DNA from: Paenibacillaceae bacterium
Lineage (GTDB): Bacteria; Bacillota; Bacilli; Paenibacillales; Paenibacillaceae
Direction of reading: 5' to 3'
Assembly (NCBI GenBank): GCA_004134985.1
Contig: REGQ01000028.1
Location: forward strand, 22,793-86,792
DNA: 64,000 bases
Made by a program: the position numbers and the translations under genes. Below are positions 1 to 9,042 of the stretch, piece after piece (the first letter of the stretch is position 1; the number at the start of each line of letters is the position of its first letter). The notes under the pieces were generated by a model. That model worked only from the letters and a program-made list of their open reading frames with translations, was not told the origin of the DNA and searched no databases.

Positions 1-2
1 TG

Positions 3-524
3 GCCATAGCGGAGCTGCTGCCGCTTCGTATATCACTGGCGGCATCAATCTCGGAGCTCAATCGCCATCTGCTGGCTGCTGTCTCTACTCCCGGGGAATT
101 GGGCACCGTTTCCAATGTGCAGCAGCAAGCAATGCACAAGCTTCTGCAGCGAAGCGGGCAGCAGCTTGCGCAATGGCTTGGCGAGCCGCTGCCTCCCGAG
201 GCGACGCCGTCTGCTTATTACACTGGGGAACCAAGAATGATTGTACCTACTGTAAGAACGCTCCTCAGTCAGGGAGAAGAACTCCGATTAACCATTCTCT
301 TCCTCGGCGTGCAACCAGACGATGCAGCAGTGTACTGGAGCGTGCTTGGAGGGATCGAATACAATCGCATCCCGCTGCAGCATGTAAGCCGGGGCGTGTA
401 TTCTACCGTCATCCCGGGCAGTGATGAGGATTTGGAATATTACGTGGCCGATCCCGGAAGCGGCCTGCAATTCCCGGCCACAGCCGGCACGATCAATCAG
501 ACAATTGTACGGATGCAAGCATAG
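3..524 (+). CDS. 3' end of an unidentified gene (5' end outside window)
   Basis: The frame is open from the left edge of the window, so this is the C-terminal 173 residues of a larger protein. A TTG at 99 could serve as a start, but it has no ribosome binding site and the frame upstream reads as ordinary protein. The last 100 residues look like a small beta-rich domain: it has alternating hydrophobics, a 'GVYSTVIPG' turn and a closing 'FPATAGTINQT' stretch. Ends of this kind occur on large secreted or cell-wall carbohydrate enzymes of Paenibacillus, but I cannot name the family. It converges on the phosphoesterase gene at 596-1336, with a shared hairpin between them. Confidence 0.6.
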   Translation, partial: AIAELLPLRISLAASISELNRHLLAAVSTPGELGTVSNVQQQAMHKLLQRSGQQLAQWLGEPLPPEATPSAYYTGEPRMIVPTVRTLLSQGEELRLTILFLGVQPDDAAVYWSVLGGIEYNRIPLQHVSRGVYSTVIPGSDEDLEYYVADPGSGLQFPATAGTINQTIVRMQA

Positions 525-533
525 ACGCTCAAA

Positions 534-579
534 CAGCCCGCAGCCATCAGCGAAACGAATTCGCGAAGGCTGCGGGCTG
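534..579. terminator. Bidirectional hairpin between convergent genes
   Basis: A perfect 12-bp stem (CAGCCCGCAGCC at 534-545 with GGCTGCGGGCTG at 568-579) closes a 22-base loop containing a smaller GCGAA/TTCGC dyad. A short T-run follows only on the minus strand. It lies between convergent genes and probably ends both transcripts. Confidence 0.7.
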
Positions 580-595
580 TAACAAGTTCCAGTGA

Positions 596-1336
596 TTAAT
601 TGAAAAAATGATAGGCCTGCTCTATATACTCCGCTCCCAGCCCTCCATCCAAGGCAGCAGTCATCAGCTTCTTGCGGCTGTACGCTACACTTTTGAATTC
701 AATATAGCCATCAACGATCGTCATATAGTGCGCATCTTTACTTGGCTCGTCAGGCACAAACCGTTCCCCCCGCTGTCGGTTCGCTCGATAAGAGCAGCCG
801 CCGGGGTTCAGCCACAGCTCATGATTCCCCACCCAATGAACCGATTGGTAGTGGGTGTGGCCGAACAATAGCCGGCGTGGACAAGCATGCTCTGTATGCT
901 CCTTTTCCTCAACCTGCTCAAGCCAAAACTGCTCAAACTGATGACGGCTTTCAATCGTGCTGTACCCCTTATACATGTGCTGCATGCAATACTCAATTCC
1001 GTCCAGCTCGAAAGCCTGCTTTTCAGGCAACTGCTCCAGAAATGCGATTTCGATTTCGCTTAACTGAGCAGCATTCCACTCAAGCCATGATCTGTCCACC
1101 GCGACAGCTGGAAGATGTCCCCTTCCCCTATAAGCTGCGACAACTGCCTGATCATGATTCCCTTTCACACACACGGCCTGATGTGCAGCCATCCAGGCGA
1201 TCACTTCCTTCGAATACGGCCCGCAATCGACCAAATCCCCCGCGCAATAAATTTTGTCGCTATCCTTCTCTTGCTTCCATACCGCCTCGAGGGCGCAAAT
1301 ATTGGCGTGTATATCCGAGATGATCAAGGCTTTCAC
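596..1336 (-). CDS. Calcineurin-like metallophosphoesterase
   Basis: This 246-residue protein is a cytoplasmic metal-dependent phosphoesterase of the YfcE/calcineurin-like superfamily. The dinuclear-metal motifs are visible in order: 'SDIHAN' near residue 7, 'GDLVDCGP' near 34, 'GNHD' near 60 and 'FGHTH' near 160. The start is a GTG at 1336, 9 bases after GGAG, and it overlaps the stop of the upstream AraC gene by 4 bases (GTGA), so the two are translationally coupled. The substrate cannot be read from the sequence. Family members hydrolyse phosphodiesters or phosphoprotein. Confidence 0.85.
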   Translation of the reverse strand: MKALIISDIHANICALEAVWKQEKDSDKIYCAGDLVDCGPYSKEVIAWMAAHQAVCVKGNHDQAVVAAYRGRGHLPAVAVDRSWLEWNAAQLSEIEIAFLEQLPEKQAFELDGIEYCMQHMYKGYSTIESRHQFEQFWLEQVEEKEHTEHACPRRLLFGHTHYQSVHWVGNHELWLNPGGCSYRANRQRGERFVPDEPSKDAHYMTIVDGYIEFKSVAYSRKKLMTAALDGGLGAEYIEQAYHFFN

Positions 1337-2250
1337 AGACTATCGCTCCTTGGCTTGGATTTATAAAGGGACTGCAATCGATACTGCAGCGGCGTAAGCC
1401 CGACAAGCCTCTTGAACACTCGAAAGAAATAAGTCACCGTTGCGAAGCCGCACGTATCGGCAATCTCGTTCACACTGAGGCCGGTCTGCAGCAGCAGCCC
1501 TTTGGCATGATAGATTCTGACGTCGTTTACATACGCGATCGGGGGCAGGCCTACAACTTCTGCAAACCGGCTGCAAAAGAAGCTGCGGCTCATCCCTGCC
1601 TGTCTGGCAAGCTTCGCAAGCTCATACCTGGCAAACGGCTCGCGGTCAATCGTTGCCTTCACCTTCATAATCGCCGGGCCATGCGCCGATGGCAGAACCT
1701 GCTGCCCTGACTTCCTATGTTCCCACAGATAAACCAACAGCTGCAGCACTCTTGTCTTTAAATAGAATTGATTGTTCCCGCCATTACTGATGAATTCATG
1801 GTGCATGTCCCTGCACAGCTTCTCCCATTCTCTGCAATCCTGGACATCGGTCACTTCCGGGAAGCACACTGCGGATATGCTTGCTTTATCCGCAGGCTCT
1901 TCACCATACAATTGCTCAATACCAGGCGGCTGCTCAGCAAACGAGGTGCTGAACGCTGAATCTGCGCGCATGCCGAAGAGAATGTAATAGGAAGAATACG
2001 GGGGAAAACCCTGTACACGCATGCCAGGCTTGCGGAAGAACAGCCTGCCCTTGAACGCACTTGAGCGGCTGCCAGGGGAATCAATGTAGCCGCCGCCATC
2101 CATAATCAGCTCCAGCTCATACCATTTCGTATTTCTGGGCAGGAAGGCGTCCCCATGGGGTGGACAATGACCCTGGCTTAAATGCCCGACATACACCACA
2201 TAGGGATCGATAGCATTCAGTTCAGACCCTCGGCTTCCGTCTGTCGTCAT
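1333..2250 (-). CDS. AraC family transcriptional regulator
   Basis: This is a 305-residue AraC/XylS regulator. The N-terminal ~180 residues form a cupin-like ligand-binding domain, and two helix-turn-helix units occupy roughly residues 205-300 ('ELAKLARQAGMSRSFFCSRF' and 'EIADTCGFATVTYFFRVFKR'). ATG at 2250 is chosen over the ATG at 2268 because GGGAGGTGG lies 5 bases before it. The gene lies 82 bases downstream of the first permease set, on the same strand, and may control it or a distant target. The ligand is unknown. Confidence 0.88.
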   Translation of the reverse strand: MTTDGSRGSELNAIDPYVVYVGHLSQGHCPPHGDAFLPRNTKWYELELIMDGGGYIDSPGSRSSAFKGRLFFRKPGMRVQGFPPYSSYYILFGMRADSAFSTSFAEQPPGIEQLYGEEPADKASISAVCFPEVTDVQDCREWEKLCRDMHHEFISNGGNNQFYLKTRVLQLLVYLWEHRKSGQQVLPSAHGPAIMKVKATIDREPFARYELAKLARQAGMSRSFFCSRFAEVVGLPPIAYVNDVRIYHAKGLLLQTGLSVNEIADTCGFATVTYFFRVFKRLVGLTPLQYRLQSLYKSKPRSDSL

Positions 2251-2332
2251 CGTGTCCACCTCCCGCATGCTGATTTCTCATTCTGTAATGCTATCTTCTG
2301 GTATCTACTGTGAAGCTGTCATCCCATCATAA

Positions 2333-3247
2333 TTAACCCTTCACTCCGCCAAGCGTCATGCCTTTGACAAAATACTTCTGCAGAAACGGGTATACCATAA
2401 TAATCGGCAGACTGGCGATTATCGTCATCGTAGCCCGAATCGACGTTGGCGTCACCTGATTCGTCACACTGCCGCGCTGGTTCCCAAGCACATCCCCAAC
2501 AGTGGCCTGAGTGGATGAGCCATTGGCGGTTTGCAAAATTTTCATCAGCTCATATTGCAGCGTGCTCAGTTTCAGATTGGATGAATTGTACAGAAACACA
2601 TCGAACCACGAGTTCCATTGCCACACTGCCACGAACAGCGCAACCGTGGCAAGCGCAGGTGTGCAGAGGGGCAGCACAATTTTCATGAAAATTTTGAAAT
2701 CGCCGGCGCTGTCGATTTTGGCCGATTCGATGATGCCCTCCGGAATGCCTTCGATAAAGGAACGGATAATGATGATGTTAAAGGCGCCGACAATGCCCGG
2801 AATAATATAGACCCAGAAGCTGTTAATCAGGTGAAGCTCCTTATGCAGCAGGTATGTCGGGATCAAGCCGCCATTGAAGTACATCGTCAAAATAAAGGCG
2901 AGCGCCACCCACTTGCGCAATAAATATTCCGGACGGCTGACCGTATAAGCAACCATCGCCGAACAGAACACCGTGATCACTGTGCCGATGACCGTGCGCA
3001 GTACCGAAATAATCAGCGACTGAAAAATCGAGGCTTCACGCAGCATATATTCATAATTGTAAAGTGTAAAAATTCGCGGCTTAAGGAAAATGCCGCCCCG
3101 GGACGCATCCATAGCATCGTTAAGCGACACCGCCAGCATGTTCAAAAACGGGTAAAGCGTAACGATCATCAAACCGATCATAAACAACACATTGCAAATA
3201 TCAAAAATCCAATCGCCCATCGACCGGGCACGGGATGTTAGCTTCAT
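2333..3247 (-). CDS. Carbohydrate ABC transporter permease (YtcP/LplC type)
   Basis: This is a 304-residue inner-membrane permease with about six membrane segments. It has the coupling-loop EAA motif ('ESAKIDSAGDFKIFMKIVLPLCTPALATV') and the family's typical C-terminus ('YPFLQKYFVKGMTLGGVKG'). The frame is open for 46 more codons upstream, but those residues overlap the preceding gene. ATG at 3247 follows GAGGTGGTG and is the better start. It pairs with the permease at 3264-4184 and the lipoprotein at 4319-6028. No ATPase is encoded nearby; importers of this type use a shared MsmX-like ATPase. Confidence 0.92.
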   Translation of the reverse strand: MKLTSRARSMGDWIFDICNVLFMIGLMIVTLYPFLNMLAVSLNDAMDASRGGIFLKPRIFTLYNYEYMLREASIFQSLIISVLRTVIGTVITVFCSAMVAYTVSRPEYLLRKWVALAFILTMYFNGGLIPTYLLHKELHLINSFWVYIIPGIVGAFNIIIIRSFIEGIPEGIIESAKIDSAGDFKIFMKIVLPLCTPALATVALFVAVWQWNSWFDVFLYNSSNLKLSTLQYELMKILQTANGSSTQATVGDVLGNQRGSVTNQVTPTSIRATMTIIASLPIIMVYPFLQKYFVKGMTLGGVKG

Positions 3248-3263
3248 TTTGGAATACACCACC

Positions 3264-4184
3264 TCAGAATAGTCTCTCTTGGCCGAAGCGCTTGGCCATA
3301 TGATTAGCCCCGAACAGCAGCACGATGCTGATGACCGTCTTGAATACGCCTGCAGCGGTTGCAAAGGAGAAGTTCCCCATCGCAATACCGTATTTCAATA
3401 CAAAAATGTCGAGATTATCGGAATAATCGGCCGTCAGACCGTTACCTAGCAAATATTGCGGCTCAAAGCCGGACTCCAATATGCTGCCGATATTCATAAT
3501 CATCAGTATGACAATGATCGGCTTTAATCCCGGAAGCGTCACATACAAGATCCGTTGCAGACGGTTCGCCCCGTCAATCTCTGCCGCTTCATACTGGGCC
3601 GGGTCAATCGCGGTAATGGCGGCCAAATAAATAATCGTATTCCAGCCGACGTTTTTCCAAACTTCGGACACCCCCAGAATTCCCCAGAAGTATTTCCCCT
3701 CCGCCAGCCAAAGAATCGGCTCCTTAATTAGCCCAAGCTTCATCAGAATGAGATTGACAATACCGGAGCTGTCCGTAGACAACGCCGTCACAATGATGCT
3801 GGATGCGACAACCCAGGAAATAAAGTGAGGCAGGTAGCTGATCGTCTGTACCACCCGCTTGAAAAAAAGGCTGCGCAGCTCATTCAGCAGTATAGCCAGT
3901 GTAATCGCCGTTACAAAGCCCAACACCAAATTAATAATACTCATGGCCAGCGTATTGCGCATCACCAGGTAAAATGTTTCGTCCTGAAACAGTTGTCTGA
4001 AATTTTCCAGTCCCACCCATTCCTGCTCCAGTAGCTTCGTTCCGGGCCGGAAATGCTGAAAAGCGATCGTCCATCCCCAGACCGGGAGGTAGCGAAATAC
4101 GAATAACCAGATGACAAAGGGCACCGACATCAAAATAAGTACTTTCTGATCCATAAGTTTGCTCGTCAGTGATTTACGGGACAT
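3264..4184 (-). CDS. Carbohydrate ABC transporter permease (LplB/YteP type)
   Basis: This 306-residue permease partners the gene at 2333-3247. It has an N-terminal basic segment, a first membrane helix ('VLILMSVPFVIWLFVFRYLPVWGW'), and the EAA loop 'YEAAEIDGANRLQRILYVTLPGLKPI' near residue 200. The ATG at 4184 ('MSRKSL') has AGGAGG 9 bases upstream and is preferred to an upstream TTG at 4205. Sixteen bases separate it from the next permease. Confidence 0.92.
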   Translation of the reverse strand: MSRKSLTSKLMDQKVLILMSVPFVIWLFVFRYLPVWGWTIAFQHFRPGTKLLEQEWVGLENFRQLFQDETFYLVMRNTLAMSIINLVLGFVTAITLAILLNELRSLFFKRVVQTISYLPHFISWVVASSIIVTALSTDSSGIVNLILMKLGLIKEPILWLAEGKYFWGILGVSEVWKNVGWNTIIYLAAITAIDPAQYEAAEIDGANRLQRILYVTLPGLKPIIVILMIMNIGSILESGFEPQYLLGNGLTADYSDNLDIFVLKYGIAMGNFSFATAAGVFKTVISIVLLFGANHMAKRFGQERLF

Positions 4185-4318
4185 CCTCTTCTTCCTCCTG
4201 CCCAAATGGTAAGGAAGACCATGCGGCCTGTTCGCGCTTTGGTCTCCCTTCTATCGGTTCATCATCTTTCCCTCTAACTCTGCTGATGCCTTGATATGTC
4301 TAACTTATCTCCCAGCTC

Positions 4319-6028
4319 TTATCTCTTCTTTCCTTCCAGTCGGTCTTGAACGACGCTGTTCGCCCATGCTTCATACGCCTTCACATCCAGCTTATTGAAT
4401 TGTGCAACATAATCCTCCCACATAGCCTCAAATTTGCCTGGCTCAGCCAGAATCAGCCTTGGGAACCATTTGCGCTGCAAATCCGTTTTCTTCTGCTCGA
4501 AAATTTGCTCAGGGGACCCCTGCTGCTTGGTTGCCGTCCAGACCGGATACCACTTGCGCTCCTCTACCTTTGCAGGCTCGTTATAGACGTCGGTAAATAC
4601 TTGCAATCCGTAGGCCTCCAGTATTTCCTTGTCGCCATCTGTATACCTGTCCGCAATAACCTCCGGCTGGCGGTCCGGGAAGTAGGCGTTGCCGTCTTCG
4701 AACAGTCCAGCGCCCATCGGCCAATAATAGCTGAAGTATTTAAACCCGTAGGATTGCTGGAATTCAGGCTCGCCTGTCTGCTCAATTTGCTCCTTCGTCT
4801 TGTAGAAGCGGCCTTTTTCATCCACCTCATACGTCTTGCCCTGCTCGCCCCAGAAGAGCAGCTTCTGATTTTCTTCCTTGACCATGTTGTCGAAAAACTG
4901 GATAATTCGGGCGGGGTCCTTCGCGCTCGTCGTGATGCCGATTCCCCGGTTCGTCGCAAATACCGGCGGGTCCATATATTGCTCCTGTACCCCTTTATCA
5001 AATACAAGCGGGAAGCCGATAAATTCGCGGTCATTGTCGCCTGCCTGAATCAGGTTTTGCACAGCCGGCGTGATCTGCCAGCCGTAATCGAAAAATCCGA
5101 GCACGCGACCGCTGGACAGCTTGGCGATGTACTGATCATATTTGGCAACCAGCGACTCCTTATCGAACAGACCGTCTCCATTTGCCTTGTTAAGCGTTTG
5201 AAGCCATCGCTTTGTGAATTCCGTATCGCCTGTAACATGGGCTTGCTTCGTATCCATATCGACATATACTTCACCCTCGTTAGGCAAACCCGCGAGATTT
5301 GCAGCCGGATTGCTGAGTGTGAAGAAGCGCCAATCGTCCGTCAGCGCCTCGAAGCCGATCGTGCTGCCACCATTAATTTGCGGATACTTTTCCTTGTACT
5401 TCTTGATCAGATCAAAATATTCGTCGAGCGTCTCCAGCTTCGGATAGCCGAACTCCTTCAATACCCCGCGCTGGATATAGAACGCTCCCGGCTGGTACAT
5501 ATCTGGAACAAAGCCGTGTGTCGCAGCGAACGGAATGATATAAATATTGCCGTCCTCCGCAGGCAGCTTATCCCAATAAGGAGCGTACAGCTTCTTCAAG
5601 TTTGGACCATACTGATCGAGCAGATCGTTGAGCGGAATGAACGCGTTGGCATCCAGCATTTTGTCCATCCCCGTATCCGGCACGACCACATCCGGCAGAT
5701 CCCCGCTCGCCAGCAGGACGCCCAGCTTGGTATTCAGATCACCAACCAGATGCTCAATGCGGAAGTTGACACCGGTCTGCTCCTCCAATATTTTACCGAG
5801 CACCGTCTCATTGGTATTGCCATCCTTGCCTGCGGATGCAGCATTGAAGTACGTAAAGGTGACAGGTGCTTTCTCTTCTGCGGATTTCGCCTCATTGGAT
5901 TTGTTTTCCGTGGAGCCTTTTGGTGCATTGTCCGTCCCTGTGCTCCCACTATTGCTATTCCCACAGCCTGCGAGCAGCAGCATTATTGCAAGCGCTGCCA
6001 TAATGTATCGAAGCTTGCCATTTTTCAT
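4319..6028 (-). CDS. Extracellular solute-binding lipoprotein, sugar ABC importer
   Basis: This 569-residue lipoprotein captures a sugar outside the membrane and delivers it to the two permeases downstream. The type II signal peptide ends in the lipobox LLAGC (Cys22), followed by a Ser/Gly/Asn-rich linker. Length and layout match YtcQ/LipO-type binding proteins. ATG at 6028 is used because GGAGGGGG precedes it; an ATG 12 codons upstream has no such site. It lies 101 bases after the YesM-type kinase gene, with a cre-like site in the gap, so it may have its own promoter. The substrate is probably an oligosaccharide. Confidence 0.92.
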   Translation of the reverse strand: MKNGKLRYIMAALAIMLLLAGCGNSNSGSTGTDNAPKGSTENKSNEAKSAEEKAPVTFTYFNAASAGKDGNTNETVLGKILEEQTGVNFRIEHLVGDLNTKLGVLLASGDLPDVVVPDTGMDKMLDANAFIPLNDLLDQYGPNLKKLYAPYWDKLPAEDGNIYIIPFAATHGFVPDMYQPGAFYIQRGVLKEFGYPKLETLDEYFDLIKKYKEKYPQINGGSTIGFEALTDDWRFFTLSNPAANLAGLPNEGEVYVDMDTKQAHVTGDTEFTKRWLQTLNKANGDGLFDKESLVAKYDQYIAKLSSGRVLGFFDYGWQITPAVQNLIQAGDNDREFIGFPLVFDKGVQEQYMDPPVFATNRGIGITTSAKDPARIIQFFDNMVKEENQKLLFWGEQGKTYEVDEKGRFYKTKEQIEQTGEPEFQQSYGFKYFSYYWPMGAGLFEDGNAYFPDRQPEVIADRYTDGDKEILEAYGLQVFTDVYNEPAKVEERKWYPVWTATKQQGSPEQIFEQKKTDLQRKWFPRLILAEPGKFEAMWEDYVAQFNKLDVKAYEAWANSVVQDRLEGKKR

Positions 6029-6063
6029 TGTCCTTCGTTCCCCCTCCGAGTTGACTTTGTTCA

Positions 6064-6077
6064 TGTAAGCATTTTCA
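6064..6077. promoter_or_regulatory. cre-like site upstream of the binding-protein gene
   Basis: TGTAAGCATTTTCA agrees with the Firmicute catabolite-responsive element (TGNNARCGNWWWCA) except for the central CG, which is CA. It lies 36 bases upstream of the solute-binding protein start. CcpA control of sugar importers is common in this group; binding here is inferred. Confidence 0.4.
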
Positions 6078-6129
6078 AATCCATCATAACCAATTGCGAT
6101 TCGACCCGGTACCCAGTAAACTTTAGCTT

Positions 6130-7890
6130 TTATTGAAAAATATTTAGCTGCTGCCGCAGCTGAATCGATACCGTAGTTCCTCTCCCCGGCTCGCTCTCGA
6201 TCTTCAGGCTTGCCCCTTCGCCGTAGTACAGCTGCAGCCTTGTCTTCACATTTCGAATACCAATATGCTCCTCGCCTTCCCGGGTTTCTCCATCCTGCCG
6301 GTCGGCCATCAGCTGTTGAAGCAGGTCCTCACTCATTCCCTTCCCATTATCATAGAGCGTAAATGCTAAGGTGCTGTGCTCGACAAGGAGCTGTATGTCA
6401 ATGTATCCTTGCCCTCCAATCGCCTCGATCCCATGCATGCTTGCATTTTCAACGAAAGGCAGGAAGATCATTTTTGGAATGCGCCACTGCTCGGCAGTGG
6501 AATCGGTACGAATCTCATAGTTTAACTTGTCGCCAAATCGATACTTTTGAATTTCAAGGAAGGAAACGACAAGATCGAGCTCCTGACGTGCTGTCGTCCA
6601 CTCGTCATGCCATGAAATTTTTCTACGGAACATCTTGGCCATGTAGCCGATCATTTTCGCCGTCTCGTTCTCCTGCTTGATGAGGCTGCGCATCCGCATC
6701 GTCTCCAGCACATTAAATAAAAAATGCGGATTAATCTGACTGTGCAGAGCATGAATCTGCGCCTGTCTCCGCTCAATCTCCAAGTCCTTTTTTTGAATAT
6801 CCGCCTCATAGACGTTTTCAATCAGTCCCTTGATCTGCTGCGACATACGGTTGAACGTCAGTGTCATCTGCCCAATTTCATCCTTGGAGCCCTGGTAAGG
6901 AATCGGATCGAAATGCCGATTTTTCATTCTGTTCATCTGGCGGACAATCAGCATGAGCCGATCATGCATCGATTTGGTCAGCCCGATGATAATAAGGGCT
7001 GGAATGATTAGATTGGCGAGCGCCAAGTATATGATAACATTTCGGGATCGTCTGACTTCCGACAAGGATTCCTGCTCATGGAACACACTGACGAGCGCCC
7101 AATGATGCAAATAATCGATTCCGGCAAATGCTTTGCGGGTCAGCAGCGGCTTCCCTGTAAGAAATGCATCAAGAGAATACGCACCTGCCTGCCAGTTCAC
7201 ACCTCGATTTGTGGAATATTCGATTCGGTCATCCGGCCCAAGCAGGTAAATATCCCCGGCAAGCTTGTCATTGTTAAATGACTGCCCGATCGCGTTCGGA
7301 TGCAGATCGATTTTCAGTACTTGCAGGTGTTGGCTATTGATGTTCGGCTCATTCAGCTGCCTGATAATACTGAATGTGCTTCCTCTGCCAGCATTTCTTG
7401 CATGCACCAGCACCGGAACACCTTTGCGCGCAAGCAGCATACTGTTGTACCACGATGTCTGCTTCACGTCCTCCGTTAGAAACTCTAGGCCGCCCGCACC
7501 CAAGACTGTCGTATTGTCCGTATAAATGGCGATATCCTGAATGACGTTGTATACCGAGCTGTACTTGCCGAACATCGGACGGAGGTAGTCATCATAGGCG
7601 TCCAAATAGTCAACCGGCGTTTCATACTCCTGATCCAGCAGCGAAATCAGCATGCGATCGGTATAGAATAGCGACGAAATGCCGACAGCGACGTCGATTT
7701 TTGCGCGGAAATCATTGCGCATCCGATCGAGTGATAAAGAAATATCCTCCTCGCGCTGCTTGCGGAGATTATCCATCGTGCTCATGTAGAAAAACAGGTT
7801 CGTAAACAGAATCGGGAAAAAAACCGCCAGAAAGTACAGCAGCAGCAGTTTATTCCGCAGTCTGACATGATCGAGGCCCAGCCTCCTCAT
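6130..7890 (-). CDS. YesM-type sensor histidine kinase
   Basis: This 586-residue membrane sensor has a first transmembrane helix (~13-36), an extracellular sensing domain, a second helix (~284-305) and a HAMP linker. The His_kinase domain carries the phospho-acceptor His near residue 389 ('SQINPHFLFN'). The ATPase domain has its N box at 479-487, G1 'DNGKGMS' near 515 and G2 'GIRN' near 544. The gene overlaps the response regulator upstream by 4 bases (ATGA). It lies directly upstream of the binding protein and permeases, which are its likely target. Confidence 0.95.
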   Translation of the reverse strand: MRRLGLDHVRLRNKLLLLYFLAVFFPILFTNLFFYMSTMDNLRKQREEDISLSLDRMRNDFRAKIDVAVGISSLFYTDRMLISLLDQEYETPVDYLDAYDDYLRPMFGKYSSVYNVIQDIAIYTDNTTVLGAGGLEFLTEDVKQTSWYNSMLLARKGVPVLVHARNAGRGSTFSIIRQLNEPNINSQHLQVLKIDLHPNAIGQSFNNDKLAGDIYLLGPDDRIEYSTNRGVNWQAGAYSLDAFLTGKPLLTRKAFAGIDYLHHWALVSVFHEQESLSEVRRSRNVIIYLALANLIIPALIIIGLTKSMHDRLMLIVRQMNRMKNRHFDPIPYQGSKDEIGQMTLTFNRMSQQIKGLIENVYEADIQKKDLEIERRQAQIHALHSQINPHFLFNVLETMRMRSLIKQENETAKMIGYMAKMFRRKISWHDEWTTARQELDLVVSFLEIQKYRFGDKLNYEIRTDSTAEQWRIPKMIFLPFVENASMHGIEAIGGQGYIDIQLLVEHSTLAFTLYDNGKGMSEDLLQQLMADRQDGETREGEEHIGIRNVKTRLQLYYGEGASLKIESEPGRGTTVSIQLRQQLNIFQ

Positions 7891-8966
7891 AATACTTTCT
7901 CTTCTCTGATGGCATCATCCGTCATTTGATTGCGATATTCAGTTGGCGTCTTACTCTCCAGCTTCTCGAATTGGGTCACAAAATAATCCGGGCTGTTGAA
8001 CCCCGTCTCACTGGCAACTTCGTAGACAAGCATATTCGTCTGCCTTAACAGCCTTTTCGCCTCCCTGATCCGCAGCCCAAGCAAAAATTCATTAAAGTAG
8101 ATCCCGTAGGTTTTGCGAAACAGCTGCCCCATATAGACCGGGTTAAGATAGAAATGGGCGGCGATGCTCTTAAGGCTGATGTCCTCGCGGTAATGCTCTT
8201 CAATAAAGCGCTTGATGCTGTGAATTCGCCCATGCGCCTTCTCGCGCCGCGCTTGCTTTAATCTGGCCGCACCCGCCAGTACGAATGCTGCGAGCCGCTC
8301 CGAGAGCGCATCCCATCCTTGCGTACGCGCTTGCCAGCCGAGCAGTAAGGCCAGTTCAGTCATCCCTTCTACACGGATGCCCATTTCCTGCATCGCCATC
8401 GTCGCTCTTGCAATGAATTGAGCAATCGCCTTTTCAACCTGCTCCAGTGAAGCGCAATCCGCTTCCAGCGCGGAGATAAACAGGCCGATGGCATGACGAA
8501 TCGCAAGAGCATCGTCCTCCTCCATCCGTTCCAGCACGACGGCAACGAAAGGAGCCAACGACGGCTGATTTGCCGCCGGTGCGGGTGCCTGACGTAGTTG
8601 TCCGGCGAGACGAAGCAATGAGGACGTCAGTTCATCCTCATCAACCGGCTTTAGAATATAATCATGCACACCGCTGCGAACGGCCTCCTGGGCATACTTG
8701 AAATCCTCATAGCCGCTAAGAATGATGAAGGAAGAACGGGAAGCCTCTGTTTCCGCTGCTTTGCGCACCAGATCCAGCCCGTTCAATAAAGGCATACGGA
8801 TATCGGTGATGACCAAATCCGGCTGATGCAGCGAAATCCACTCCAATGCTTCCGCGCCATTCTCCGCTTCCCCGCCAATTTCAAAGCCGCTTGCTTGCCA
8901 ATCAATTAATGTCCGCATGCCTTGACGGACATACATCTCATCATCAACCAGGAGAACTTTGTACAT
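7887..8966 (-). CDS. YesN-type response regulator (receiver + AraC HTH)
   Basis: The 359-residue protein has an N-terminal receiver domain with acidic pocket 'VDDE' (8-10) and phospho-acceptor Asp55 ('ITDIRMP'). A linker and a C-terminal AraC-type double HTH follow (~255-350, including 'IAAHFYLNPVYMGQLFRKTYG'). It is the first gene of the YesN-YesM pair and probably activates the importer genes downstream. Its start follows GGAGG. A 76-bp gap separates it from the isomerase operon, so the two could also be cotranscribed. Confidence 0.95.
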   Translation of the reverse strand: MYKVLLVDDEMYVRQGMRTLIDWQASGFEIGGEAENGAEALEWISLHQPDLVITDIRMPLLNGLDLVRKAAETEASRSSFIILSGYEDFKYAQEAVRSGVHDYILKPVDEDELTSSLLRLAGQLRQAPAPAANQPSLAPFVAVVLERMEEDDALAIRHAIGLFISALEADCASLEQVEKAIAQFIARATMAMQEMGIRVEGMTELALLLGWQARTQGWDALSERLAAFVLAGAARLKQARREKAHGRIHSIKRFIEEHYREDISLKSIAAHFYLNPVYMGQLFRKTYGIYFNEFLLGLRIREAKRLLRQTNMLVYEVASETGFNSPDYFVTQFEKLESKTPTEYRNQMTDDAIREEKVL

Positions 8967-9042
8967 CGGAATGCCTCCTTCGGTCTAGCGGATTGATCAC
9001 CAGAGCACAGAGCCTCCGGTGTGCTTACTTGTCAGGGGGGGC

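Noticed and set aside
742..1323. Plus-strand frame of 193 codons
   Set aside because: Antisense to the metallophosphoesterase, with Pro/Arg/Gln-rich nonsense composition.
4346..6136. Long plus-strand frame of 596 codons
   Set aside because: It lies opposite the solute-binding lipoprotein gene, has no ribosome binding site and no family-like composition; it reflects codon bias of the real gene.
8967..9042. Terminator between the isomerase run and the YesN gene
   Set aside because: Only a 6-bp AGCACA/TGTGCT pairing without a T-run is present, too weak to call.
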